From contig NZ_LBMK01000002.1 of assembly GCF_001005295.1 (NCBI RefSeq), positions 302,879 to 366,878 of the forward strand: DNA of 64,000 bases. The letters run 5' to 3'. The notes below the pieces were generated by a model. The model did no database searches and was not told where the DNA came from. It was given only the letters and a program-made list of their open reading frames with translations. The translations under genes and the position numbers were made by a program. Of the stretch, positions 50,636-58,841 are shown in pieces; within the stretch, counting starts at the first letter, position 1; each line of letters opens with the position of its first letter. The stretch comes from Streptomyces yangpuensis (lineage in GTDB: Bacteria > Actinomycetota > Actinomycetes > Streptomycetales > Streptomycetaceae).

Positions 50636-51610
50636 ATGCAGGCATGGCGAGTACATACCCCCGGAGAACCCCGCGAGGCCATGCGCCTCGAAGAGGTTCC
50701 CGAACCGGTCCCCGGCGAGGGCGAGGTGAAACTCAGGGTGCTCGCCGCGAACGTCAACTTCCCAGACGCGCTGCTCGTCCGCGGGCAGTACCAGATCACA
50801 CCGCCGCTGCCCTTCACCCCCGGCGTCGAGATCTGCGGCGAGACCGAGGACGGCCGCCGGGTCATCGCCAACCCGAGCCTGCCGCACGGCGGCTTCGCCG
50901 AGTACGTCACCGCACCCGCCCGCGCCCTGCTGCCGGCCCCGGACACCCTCGACGACGCCGAGGCGGCGGCCCTCCACATCGGCTACCAGACCGGCTGGTT
51001 CGGCCTGCACCGCCGCGCCGGCCTCCGGGCCGGCGAGACCCTCCTCGTGCACGCCGCCGCCGGCGGGGTCGGCAGCGCCGCCGTCCAGCTGGGCAAGGCC
51101 GCCGGAGCCACCGTCATCGGCGTCGTCGGGGGCAAGGACAAGGCCCGCACCGCCGAGGAACTCGGCTGCGACCTGGTGATCGACCGCACCGCGGAGGAGA
51201 TCGCCCCCCGCGTCAAGGAGTTCACCGGCGGACGCGGCGCCGACGTCGTCTACGACCCGGTCGGCGGGGACGCCTATACAGCCTCCGCGAAATGCGTCGC
51301 CTTCGAGGGCCGGATCGTCGTCGTCGGCTTCGCGAGCGGCACCGTCCCCGCACCCGCCCTCAACCACGCCCTCGTGAAGAACTACTCCGTGCTCGGCCTG
51401 CACTGGGGCCTGTACGCGGCCAAGGATCCCGCCGCCGTCCTCGCCTGCCACACCGAACTCACCCGGCTCGCCGCCGAAGGCGCCGTCACCCCGCTGGTCA
51501 GCGAACGCGTCCCGCTCACGGCCGCCGCCGACGCCGTGCAGCGCCTCGCCGACGGCACCACCACCGGCCGCCTGGTCGTCCTACCGGGCCTGGACGGAGC
51601 CGCCCGATGA
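50636..51610 (+). CDS. NADPH:quinone oxidoreductase-type MDR enzyme
   Basis: 324-aa zinc-free medium-chain reductase: VLAANVNFPDALLVRGQYQITPPLPFTPGVEICGE, the cofactor motif LVHAAAGGVGSAAVQLGKAAGATVIGVVGG, and GRGADVVYDPVGGDAYTAS. It reduces quinones or enoyl-type substrates with NADPH. First gene of a three-gene operon: its TGA overlaps the next ATG (ATGA), so it probably serves the same acyl-CoA pathway. Confidence 0.92.
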   Translation: MQAWRVHTPGEPREAMRLEEVPEPVPGEGEVKLRVLAANVNFPDALLVRGQYQITPPLPFTPGVEICGETEDGRRVIANPSLPHGGFAEYVTAPARALLPAPDTLDDAEAAALHIGYQTGWFGLHRRAGLRAGETLLVHAAAGGVGSAAVQLGKAAGATVIGVVGGKDKARTAEELGCDLVIDRTAEEIAPRVKEFTGGRGADVVYDPVGGDAYTASAKCVAFEGRIVVVGFASGTVPAPALNHALVKNYSVLGLHWGLYAAKDPAAVLACHTELTRLAAEGAVTPLVSERVPLTAAADAVQRLADGTTTGRLVVLPGLDGAAR

Positions 51611-52821
51611 CCACCGGAGCCACCCCCGGCACCCCCACCACCGCCGAGGCGCTGCGCGCCCGCACCCGGGAACTGCTCGCCGCCCACCCGCCCGCCGCGA
51701 CCGGCCGCACCGAGTTCCTCCGCGCCCGCTTCGACGCCGGACTCGCCTGGGTGCACTACCCCGAGGGCCTCGGCGGACTCGGCGCGCCCCGCTCCCTGCA
51801 GGCCGTCGTCGACGCCGAGCTGGAGGCCGCCGGCGCCCCCGACAACGACCCGCGCCGGATCGGCATCGGCCTCGGCATGGCCGCGCCCACGATCCTCGCG
51901 TACGGCACCGAGGAACAGAAGCGGCGCTTCCTGCGGCCCCTGTGGGTGGGCGAGGAGGTCTGGTGCCAGCTCTTCAGCGAGCCCGGCGCGGGATCCGACC
52001 TGGCCGCGCTCGCCACCCGCGCCGTCCTCGACGAGGACACGGGCGAGTGGACCGTCGACGGCCAGAAGGTGTGGACCTCCAGCGCCCACAACGCCCGCTG
52101 GGGCATCCTCGTCGCCCGCACCGACCCGGCACGGCCCAAGCACCAGGGCATCACCTACTTCCTCTGCGACATGCACGACCCCGGCGTCGAGGTACGGCCG
52201 CTGCGCCAGATCACCGGCGAGGCCGAGTTCAACGAGGTCTTCCTCACCGGCGTCCGCATCCCCGACACCCACCGCCTGGGCGCCGTCGGCGAGGGCTGGG
52301 CGGTCGCCCGTACCACCCTGATGAACGAACGCGTCTCGATCGGCGGCATGCGCATCCCGCGCGAGGGCGGCATGATCGCACCCGTCGCCGCGGCCTGGCG
52401 CGAGCGCCCCGGACTGCGCACCCACGCCCTCCACCAGCGGCTGCTGGAACTGTGGGTCGAGGCCGAGGTCGCCCGCCTCACCGGGGAACGGCTGCGCCAG
52501 CAGCTCGCCGCCGGCCAGCCCGGCCCCGAGGGCTCGGGCATGAAGCTGGCCTTCGCCCGGCTCAACCAGGAGATCAGCGGACTGGAGGTCGAACTCCTCG
52601 GTGAGGAAGGCCTCCTGTACGAGGACTGGACCATGCGCCGTCCGGAACTGGTCGACTTCACCGGCCGCGACGCCGGCTACCGCTACCTGCGTGCCAAGGG
52701 CAACAGCATCGAGGGCGGCACGAGCGAAATCCTCCTCAACATCGTCGCCGAACGCGTCCTCGGCCTGCCCCCCGAGCCGCGCGACGACAAGGACCTCGCA
52801 TGGAAGGACCTCTCCCGATGA
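51607..52821 (+). CDS. Acyl-CoA dehydrogenase (subunit/paralogue 1)
   Basis: 404-aa FAD-dependent acyl-CoA dehydrogenase. It contains WCQLFSEPGAGSDLAALATRAV (flavin and substrate binding), VDGQKVWTSSAHNARWGILVARTD and a C-terminal GGTSEILLNIVAERVLGLP. In such paired ACADs this subunit often binds FAD while the partner gives the catalytic acid. Start and stop both overlap neighbours by 4 bp. Confidence 0.93.
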   Translation: MTTGATPGTPTTAEALRARTRELLAAHPPAATGRTEFLRARFDAGLAWVHYPEGLGGLGAPRSLQAVVDAELEAAGAPDNDPRRIGIGLGMAAPTILAYGTEEQKRRFLRPLWVGEEVWCQLFSEPGAGSDLAALATRAVLDEDTGEWTVDGQKVWTSSAHNARWGILVARTDPARPKHQGITYFLCDMHDPGVEVRPLRQITGEAEFNEVFLTGVRIPDTHRLGAVGEGWAVARTTLMNERVSIGGMRIPREGGMIAPVAAAWRERPGLRTHALHQRLLELWVEAEVARLTGERLRQQLAAGQPGPEGSGMKLAFARLNQEISGLEVELLGEEGLLYEDWTMRRPELVDFTGRDAGYRYLRAKGNSIEGGTSEILLNIVAERVLGLPPEPRDDKDLAWKDLSR

Positions 52822-53951
52822 CGGCACCGACGCCACCGACAGCGCCGGCGGCCCCGGCCGACCTTCTCTACTCCGAGGCCGAGGAGGAACTGCGCGCCGC
52901 CGTACGCTCGCTCCTCGCCGACCGGTGCGACGCCAAGGGGATCCTCGCCCGCGCCGAGAGCGGCCGCCCGCACGATCCGGCCCTGTGGCACACCCTCGCC
53001 GTCGAGATCGGCACGGCGGGGCTCCTCGTGCCCGAGAAGCTCGGCGGACTGGGCGCGGGCCACCGTGAGGCGGCCGTGGTGCTGGAGGAGCTGGGCCGCG
53101 CCGTGGCGCCCGTCCCGTACCTCACGAGCGCCGTGCTCGCCACGGAGATCCTGCTCGGCTGCGACACCGCCGAAGCGGCCCCGCTGCTGGCGGAGCTGGC
53201 GTCGGGGAGCACGGTGTGCGCCCCGGCCGTGCCGCTGACCCTCGCCCCCGGTGCCCGCCTGCCGGCCCCCGTACGGGACGCCGGCGGAGGGATCCTGACC
53301 GGCACGGTCACCGCCGTGGCGGACGCGGTGGCCGCCGACGTCCTGCTCGTCCTGGCCGACACCGGGCTCTACGCGGTCCCGGCCGCGCAGGCCGGCGTGA
53401 CACCGCTGGTCCCGCTGGACCTGACCCGGCCGCTCGCCACCGTCACCCTGGAGGCGACACCAGGCACCCGCCTGGCGGACCCCGCCACGGCCCGGGCGGC
53501 CGTCGCCGGAGCACTGCTCTGCGCGGCGGGCCTGCTCGCGTCCGAGCAGGTCGGGCTCGCCGAGTGGTGCCTGACCGAGACCGTCGGACACGTCAGGGGC
53601 CGCTACCAGTTCAACCGGCCCGTCGGCTCCTTCCAGGCCCTCAAGCACCGGCTGGCGCGGCTCTGGCTCGACGTCGCCTCCGCCCGCGCGGCGGCCAGGG
53701 CCGCGGCCGACGCCCTCGCCGTCGGCGCCCCCGACGCACCCCTGACGGTCGCCGTCGCCCAGGCCTACTGCTCGGGTGTGGCCGTCCGCGCGGCCGAGGA
53801 GTGTGTCCAGCTCCACGGAGGCATCGGCATGACGTGGGAGCACCCGGCCCACCTCTACCTCAAGCGGGCCAAGGCCGACTCCCTCGCACTCGGCACAGCG
53901 GGCCACCACCGAGGCCTGGTGGCCGACTTCGCGGAACTCCCGGCGCCGTAG
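52818..53951 (+). CDS. Acyl-CoA dehydrogenase (paralogue 2)
   Basis: 377-aa acyl-CoA dehydrogenase-like protein: LYSEAEEELRAAVRSLLADRCDAKGIL, LGGLGAGHREAAVVLEELGRAVAPVPYL, and C-terminal RYQFNRPVGSFQALKHRLARLWLDVASARAAARAAAD and CVQLHGGIGMTWEHPAHLYLKRAKAD. The pair with the preceding gene resembles the heterotetrameric ACADs of steroid and long-chain degradation (FadE26-27 style). Coupled by an ATGA overlap. Confidence 0.92.
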   Translation: MTAPTPPTAPAAPADLLYSEAEEELRAAVRSLLADRCDAKGILARAESGRPHDPALWHTLAVEIGTAGLLVPEKLGGLGAGHREAAVVLEELGRAVAPVPYLTSAVLATEILLGCDTAEAAPLLAELASGSTVCAPAVPLTLAPGARLPAPVRDAGGGILTGTVTAVADAVAADVLLVLADTGLYAVPAAQAGVTPLVPLDLTRPLATVTLEATPGTRLADPATARAAVAGALLCAAGLLASEQVGLAEWCLTETVGHVRGRYQFNRPVGSFQALKHRLARLWLDVASARAAARAAADALAVGAPDAPLTVAVAQAYCSGVAVRAAEECVQLHGGIGMTWEHPAHLYLKRAKADSLALGTAGHHRGLVADFAELPAP

Positions 53952-54565
53952 GGGTGCCGTGCCGATCAGGCCGGGCCCGCGGCGCGTCGTCCGGCTCGCC
54001 GCGGCCACGGTGGCCGCGGCGGCCGCGGCGGCCCGCTCGGCCGGTCCGGCCGTGGGCGGCCGTGGGGCGGCCGTGGGCAGGGACCGCCGGCCCGGGCGTC
54101 GGTGGTCCGGCGGGGTGGACGCCGGTCCGCAACGGCGCCCCGGAGCGGCGGTATCGACCGCCCTGCCCGCCCGGCCTCGCCTCGTACGTCCGGCCGGAGT
54201 GCCATGGCCGGACGGCCGACGCGGTCGCGGCAGCCGGTGCGACCGGCTGCTGCTCGCCCCGGGATCACCGTCATCGGCGCCCGCGCGGCTGCCGAGGCGC
54301 ACGTCCCGCCCGCATCCTCGCCGTCCTCTGCGGTGAGTTCCCGCCCCTGCTGCTGCGCGAGGAGGGCTCGGGGTGTCGGGCGCGCTCGCCGGCCCCGCCT
54401 GCCTCGGCCTGCGTGGAGCCGGTACGCCGGACACGGCCGCCACCGCCGACCCGCCGGCCCTGCCTCGCCCTGCGGCCGGCCGCGAGCCTCCGCACCCGCA
54501 CCCGCACCCGCACCCGCACCTGCCCCGTCTCCTGCGGGTCCCCGGCTGATCCCTATGCTCGCCGC
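53952..54565. other. 614-bp gene-poor region with (CGCACC)5
   Basis: Between the acyl-CoA operon and a GNAT gene. Open frames here have no recognisable protein features and read as GC-driven extensions. The only clear structure is five perfect CGCACC units at 54491-54520. The last 15 bases hold the leaderless promoter of the next gene (TATGCT at 54554). Confidence 0.6.
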
Positions 54566-55105
54566 ATGACCACCGTGATCACCCGGCTGTCCGCCGCCGG
54601 ACTGCGCGCCCATCGCCACGAACTCGCCGCCCTCCTGCACGCCGTGGTCGCCGACGGCTCCTCGCTCGGCTTCCTGGCCGGCCTCCGCCACACGGACGCC
54701 GCCGCCTGGTGGGAGTCCCTGCTGCCCGCCGTCGAGGACGGGTCCCTCGCCCTGTGGGTCTCCCGTACCGGCGCCGACGGCCCCCTCGACGGCACCGTCA
54801 GCTGGTACCGGGAGTCCAAGCCCAACGGCCGCCACCGCGCCGAGCTGCGCAAGCTCATGGTCCACCCGGGCTGCCGGGGCCGCGGCACCGCCCGCGCCCT
54901 CCTCGCGCACGCCGAGAGCGAGGCCGCCCGCGCCGGAGTGCTGCTGCTGTTCCTGGACACCGAGACCGGCAGCGGCGCCGAGCACGTCTACCGCTCCGCG
55001 GGCTGGACGGAAGCGGGCACCATCCCGGACTACGCCACCGACCCGGCCGGCCGGCTGCACCCGACCACCTACTTCTACAAGCGGCTCCCGGGCACCGGCG
55101 GGTGA
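54566..55105 (+). CDS. GNAT acetyltransferase
   Basis: 179-aa N-acetyltransferase. The acetyl-CoA site is RAELRKLMVHPGCRGRGTARALLAHAESEAARAG (R/Q-x-x-G-x-G/A), followed by LLLFLDTETGSGAEHVYRSAGWTEAGTIPDYA. Substrate unknown. ATG 54566 with TATGCT 6 nt upstream; it would be leaderless. Confidence 0.9.
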   Translation: MTTVITRLSAAGLRAHRHELAALLHAVVADGSSLGFLAGLRHTDAAAWWESLLPAVEDGSLALWVSRTGADGPLDGTVSWYRESKPNGRHRAELRKLMVHPGCRGRGTARALLAHAESEAARAGVLLLFLDTETGSGAEHVYRSAGWTEAGTIPDYATDPAGRLHPTTYFYKRLPGTGG

Positions 55106-55164
55106 CCTCGCACGCCGCGCGGCGTTAGACCCGTAGCCGCCGGAGACCGAGCGAGGGAGACCGC

Positions 55165-55536
55165 ATGTCCGCAGCAACCGCCGCCGCACCCCTGACCCGA
55201 CGCGCGCTCCTGCGCACGGCGTTCACCGCGGCCGTGCTGGCCGGTACGGGTGCGGCCCTGGCCCCCGTACTGCGGGCCCGCCGCCCGCGGCAGACCCTCA
55301 CCCCGGCGCCGCTCGCCGAGGAGGAGACCTACCGCGGCCGGCACATCGCCGTGGACGTCGCCGGGGTCCGTATCGACGGCCGTCCGCTGCACGTCATGCG
55401 CCGGGCCGACGGCAGTTACCTGAGCGGGATCAACCACTTCCAGTCCTATCCGACCCCACTGGAACTGGCCCGGGCCGCCGTCGACGAACTGGGCACGGCA
55501 CAGCTGGCGTTCGCGGCCCCGCACCACGGCGGCTGA
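55165..55536 (+). CDS. melC1: Tyrosinase copper-transfer cofactor MelC1
   Basis: 123-aa chaperone that loads copper into apotyrosinase and carries it out by the Tat pathway. Tat signal LTRRALLRTAFTAAVLAGTGAAL at residues 9-31; mature part EEETYRGRHIAVDVAG, GRPLHVMRRADGSYLSGINHFQSYPTPLELARAAVDELG includes the Tyr and Met/His residues used for caddie docking and copper transfer. GAGGGAG before the ATG. The tyrosinase gene follows after 30 nt. Confidence 0.93.
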   Translation: MSAATAAAPLTRRALLRTAFTAAVLAGTGAALAPVLRARRPRQTLTPAPLAEEETYRGRHIAVDVAGVRIDGRPLHVMRRADGSYLSGINHFQSYPTPLELARAAVDELGTAQLAFAAPHHGG

Positions 55537-55566
55537 CAGAGACACGGGAATGGGAGGACCCCCGCT

Positions 55567-56430
55567 TTGCACGTCCGGCAGAACCAGAAGAACCTCACCA
55601 GCGCCCAGAAGAAGCGGTTCACCGCTGCGGTACTGGAGCTGAAGCGCAGCGGTGCCTACGACGCCCTGGTGCGCACCCACGACAAGTACTTCGTGCCCGA
55701 CCGCGACCGCAAGCTGCGCGTCGGGCACATGTCGCCGTCCTTCTTCCCCTGGCACCGGCTCTATCTGCTCGAGTTCGAGAAGCAGTTGCGGCAGATCGAC
55801 CCGAGCGTGTCCGTCCCGTACTGGGACTGGACCACCGACACCAGCCCGGTTTCCTCGCTCTGGGCGGACGACTTCCTCGGCGGCACCGGCCGCGCCACCG
55901 ACCGCAAGGTGATGACCGGGCCGTTCGCATACGACAGGGGCGACTGGACGGTGACCGTGGGCATCACGGAGTCCGCGTTCCTCACCCGCAACCTGGGCCG
56001 GCCGCAGAACCCGATCGCCCTGCCCACACCGGCCGAACTGCAGTGGGCGATCGACGATCCCGTCTACGACGTCTCGCCCTGGGACTCCACGGCCACGGCG
56101 GGCGGCTTCCGTAACAAGCTGGAGGGCTGGGCGGCCCCCAGGAGCGAACGCTGGCGCAACCACAACAAGGTCCACCAGTGGATCGGCGGCCACATGACCG
56201 GCGGTACGGCGCCCAACGATCCGGCGTTCTGGCTGCATCACGCCTTCGTGGACCTGATCTGGGACCGCTGGCAGCGCAAGCACCCCCGCTCCGGCTACCT
56301 GCCGGCGGCGCCCCTGCCCCTCGGCGACCTCCAGCGCGGCCGGGTGATCGCCCTCGACGAGCCGATGCCGCCGTGGAACGTCACCCCGCGCGAGGTTCTC
56401 GGCCACCAGGGCCAGTACCGCTACGAATGA
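55567..56430 (+). CDS. melC2: Tyrosinase MelC2
   Basis: 287-aa type-3 dicopper monooxygenase that oxidises tyrosine to dopaquinone for melanin. CuA ligands His38 (RTHDKY), His54 (VGHMSP) and His63 (PWHRLY). CuB ligands in WRNHNKVHQWIGGH and FWLHHAF (near 190, 194 and 216). It has no signal of its own and is exported with MelC1. The TTG start gives a product beginning HVRQNQKNLT, like known MelC2 proteins; GGGAGG lies about 10 nt upstream. Confidence 0.95.
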   Translation: MHVRQNQKNLTSAQKKRFTAAVLELKRSGAYDALVRTHDKYFVPDRDRKLRVGHMSPSFFPWHRLYLLEFEKQLRQIDPSVSVPYWDWTTDTSPVSSLWADDFLGGTGRATDRKVMTGPFAYDRGDWTVTVGITESAFLTRNLGRPQNPIALPTPAELQWAIDDPVYDVSPWDSTATAGGFRNKLEGWAAPRSERWRNHNKVHQWIGGHMTGGTAPNDPAFWLHHAFVDLIWDRWQRKHPRSGYLPAAPLPLGDLQRGRVIALDEPMPPWNVTPREVLGHQGQYRYE

Positions 56431-56510
56431 ACCGTCCTCCCCGCCTGCCCGCCCGCGCGGGTGCCGGCAGCCGCGCACAGGGGAAGGGCGCACAGGGGAA
56501 GGACACAGGG

Positions 56511-56542
56511 GAAGGGCCCCCGCCGCACGGCGGGGGCCCTTC
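56511..56542. terminator. Bidirectional terminator, melC2/chaplin
   Basis: 14-bp perfect stem (56511-56524 with 56529-56542; arm GAAGGGCCCCCGCC), GCAC loop, between convergent tyrosinase and chaplin genes. Three short direct repeats of CACAGGGGAAGG precede it (56476, 56491, 56504). Confidence 0.85.
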
Positions 56543-56556
56543 GGCCGAGCAGGTGA

Positions 56557-56844
56557 TCAGTGACCGTAGTCGCCACCCTCGGTGTGGTGGTCGGCGCCGC
56601 CGCCCGAGGCGTTGACGCAGGTGTTGCCGAACGCCGGGTTCAGCAGACCGATGACGTTCACGGTGTTGCCGCAGACGTTGACCGGGACGTGCACCGGAAC
56701 CTGGAGCAGGTTGCCCGACAGGACACCGGGGGAGCCGACCGCCGCACCGTGCGCTCCGGCATCGGCGACAGCCAGGCCCGCACCGGCGACCACGGCGCTA
56801 CCGGTGACAGCGGTGATGGCGAATGCCTTCGCGATACGCGACAT
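56557..56844 (-). CDS. Short chaplin
   Basis: 95-aa secreted chaplin. Signal peptide at 1-28 (RIAKAFAITAVTGSAVVAGAGLAVA), one chaplin domain with GSPGVLSGNLLQVPVHVPVNVCGNTVNVIGLLNPAFGNTCVN (two Cys), and a C-terminal tail GGGADHHTEGGDYGH that is unusual for the family, whose short members normally end soon after the second Cys. The His-rich tail could bind metal (inference). AGGAG 6 nt before the ATG. Confidence 0.95.
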   Translation of the reverse strand: MSRIAKAFAITAVTGSAVVAGAGLAVADAGAHGAAVGSPGVLSGNLLQVPVHVPVNVCGNTVNVIGLLNPAFGNTCVNASGGGADHHTEGGDYGH

Positions 56845-56870
56845 CAAGATCTCCTCGTGAGATGTGGGGC

Positions 56871-56887
56871 GCCACAGAATCTGTGGC
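56871..56887. promoter_or_regulatory. Palindrome GCCACAG-AAT-CTGTGGC
   Basis: Perfect 7-bp arms, 27 nt upstream of the chaplin ATG on the minus strand. It could be an operator or a leader hairpin controlling chaplin expression. Confidence 0.5.
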
Positions 56888-56939
56888 ATTTGACATGGCA
56901 TACAACGCGGAGAGGGCCAAGGGGTCACGGCCCGTGCGC

Positions 56940-57260
56940 CTACCTGGTGACGGGAAAATCGACGGAGGCGAAGGAGGGCCGCACCTGAGTGACCTCCCCG
57001 GCCCGCAGCGTCCCGACGACCCGGCCCGTGCAGCCGGGGCCCTGGTGCAGGACCGCCGTCCCCCGGGTCGCGTTGGTGACCGCCCGGCCGCCGCCGCCCT
57101 CCGCGGCCACGCAGCCCCGCGGCGCGGTGAGCCCGTGGACCCGGTCGTCCTGGCCGACGTACTGGAAATCCGGCCCCGCGGCGTGGGCCGGACCGGCGAC
57201 GCACGAGATGCCCGCCAGCAGCAGGACGGGCAGAGTGTGGTGGATACGCAGGATTCGCAT
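56940..57260 (-). CDS. Small secreted cysteine protein
   Basis: 106-aa exported protein. Signal peptide at 1-28 (RIHHTLPVLLLAGISCVAGPAHA), then a mature part of about 78 residues (DDRVHGLTAPRGCVAAEGGGGRAVTNATRGTAVLHQGPGCTGRVVGTLRAGEV) with two Cys. Similar Streptomyces proteins of beta/gamma-crystallin-like or inhibitor appearance exist, but I cannot assign a family. It lies upstream of the chaplin on the same strand. Confidence 0.78.
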   Translation of the reverse strand: MRILRIHHTLPVLLLAGISCVAGPAHAAGPDFQYVGQDDRVHGLTAPRGCVAAEGGGGRAVTNATRGTAVLHQGPGCTGRVVGTLRAGEVTQVRPSFASVDFPVTR

Positions 57261-57359
57261 GCCCGTCCAACCGGGCCGGTCCCCGGCCCGGTCACGTCTT
57301 GTCACCCGTTGGACGGCTGTGCGAGTGTGCGGGACCGGCACCAGCGGCAGGAGGACGGG

Positions 57360-58841
57360 ATGAGCACTGAGGGCGTCGCCGGCGGGGGAGACGGGCCGCG
57401 GGCCAGGACCGGGGCCGGCGTGGTCGAGGGCCGTACCCGGGCCGACGGGATCTCCGTCTTCCTGGGCATCCCGTACGCGGCCCCGCCCGTCGGCGCCCTC
57501 CGGTTCGCGCCGCCCGCGCCACCGGCCGCCTGGGACGGCGTGCGGGAGGCCGTGGCCTTCGGCCCGACCGCGCCGAAGGTGCCCTACCCGCCCGCGTTCG
57601 CGGCCCTGCTGACCGACCCGGTGATCCCCGGCGACGGCTGTCTGAACGTGAACGTGTGGACCCCGGACCCGACCCCCGGAGCCGGGCTGCCGGTCATGGT
57701 GTGGATCCATGGCGGGGCGCACACCCGCGGCTCCTCGGCCGTGCCCGTCTACGACGGCGCCGCCTTCGCCCGCGACGGCGTGGTGCTGGTCTCCTTCAAC
57801 TTCCGCCTCGGCGTCCTCGGGTACGGGCTGTTTCCCGACGCACCGGCCAACCGTGGCATGCTGGACCAGATCGCCGCCCTCGAATGGGTCCGCGACAACG
57901 TCGGGGCCTTCGGCGGAGACCCCGCCCGCGTCACCCTCTTCGGCGAATCCGCCGGGGCCATCGGTATCGGCGCCCTCCTGGCCGCCCCGCGCGCGGCCGG
58001 ACTCTTCCACCGTGCGGTGCTGCAGAGCGGAGCCCCCGAGGCCCTGCCGCGCCCCAGGGTGCGCGCCATCGTCCGGCGGATGGCCTCGCTGCTGAAGGTC
58101 GAGGCCACCGCGGGTGCCTTCACCGCCGCCTCCCTGCCCGACCTGCTGGCCGCCCAGGCGGCCGTCCTGCGCCGATCGGGCCCCCTCCTCGGCGGCCCCG
58201 CCTTCGGCCTGGTCGTCGACCCGGACACGCTGCCCGTCGACCCGCTCGACGCCCTGACCGCCGAGACGGACGCGGCCTCCGACAAGATCCCGCTGCTGTT
58301 CGGATGGACCACCGAGGAGTACCGCCTCTGGCTCGCCCCGACCGGCGGGATGCGGCTCCTGGACCGGATGGGGCCGCTCGCCGTGGCGCTGGCCCGCGCG
58401 CGCACCGGCAAGGACCGGGCCGCCGTCCAGGAGCTGCGCGACGCCCTGCCCGGGGCCGGTCCGGCCGAGCTCGCCGGGCAGCTCTTCACCGACCGGCTGC
58501 TGCGCGACCCGCTGCGCAGGCTCGCGGCGGCACGGCGGACGGCGCCGAGCTTCCTGTACGAGTTCGCCTGGTGCTCGGGCGTCCCGGGGCTCGGCGCCTG
58601 CCACGCCCTGGAGCTCGGCTTCGTCTTCGACACGCTGTCCGTGCCCGAGGCCGCCTCGCTGGCCGGGCCGGCCGCCCCCCAGGCGCTGGCCGACGAGATG
58701 CACGCGGCATGGGTGCGGTTCGCGACGACGGGCTCCCCGGGCTGGGCGCCCTGGAACGGCGACGGCCCGCCGAAGGTGTTCGGCGGGCCGGAGCGCGAGC
58801 GGACGGAGGCGCCGGCGGCTACTCGACCGGTCCTTCCATGA
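57360..58841 (+). CDS. Type B carboxylesterase
   Basis: 493-aa serine esterase of the cholinesterase-like group. GRTRADGISVFLGIPYAAPPVGALRFAPP opens the fold, MVWIHGGAHTRGSS gives the oxyanion hole, and LFGESAGAIGIGALLA holds the nucleophile Ser (near 198). GACHALELGFVFDT carries the catalytic His. No signal peptide, so intracellular. The ATG has AGGAGG 5 nt upstream. The 3' end overlaps the convergent esterase gene by 23 bp. Confidence 0.93.
   Translation: MSTEGVAGGGDGPRARTGAGVVEGRTRADGISVFLGIPYAAPPVGALRFAPPAPPAAWDGVREAVAFGPTAPKVPYPPAFAALLTDPVIPGDGCLNVNVWTPDPTPGAGLPVMVWIHGGAHTRGSSAVPVYDGAAFARDGVVLVSFNFRLGVLGYGLFPDAPANRGMLDQIAALEWVRDNVGAFGGDPARVTLFGESAGAIGIGALLAAPRAAGLFHRAVLQSGAPEALPRPRVRAIVRRMASLLKVEATAGAFTAASLPDLLAAQAAVLRRSGPLLGGPAFGLVVDPDTLPVDPLDALTAETDAASDKIPLLFGWTTEEYRLWLAPTGGMRLLDRMGPLAVALARARTGKDRAAVQELRDALPGAGPAELAGQLFTDRLLRDPLRRLAAARRTAPSFLYEFAWCSGVPGLGACHALELGFVFDTLSVPEAASLAGPAAPQALADEMHAAWVRFATTGSPGWAPWNGDGPPKVFGGPERERTEAPAATRPVLP

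Noticed and set aside
53959..54336. 125-codon plus-strand frame after the acyl-CoA operon
   Set aside because: Alanine/arginine-rich, no motif, no start signal; looks like GC read-through.
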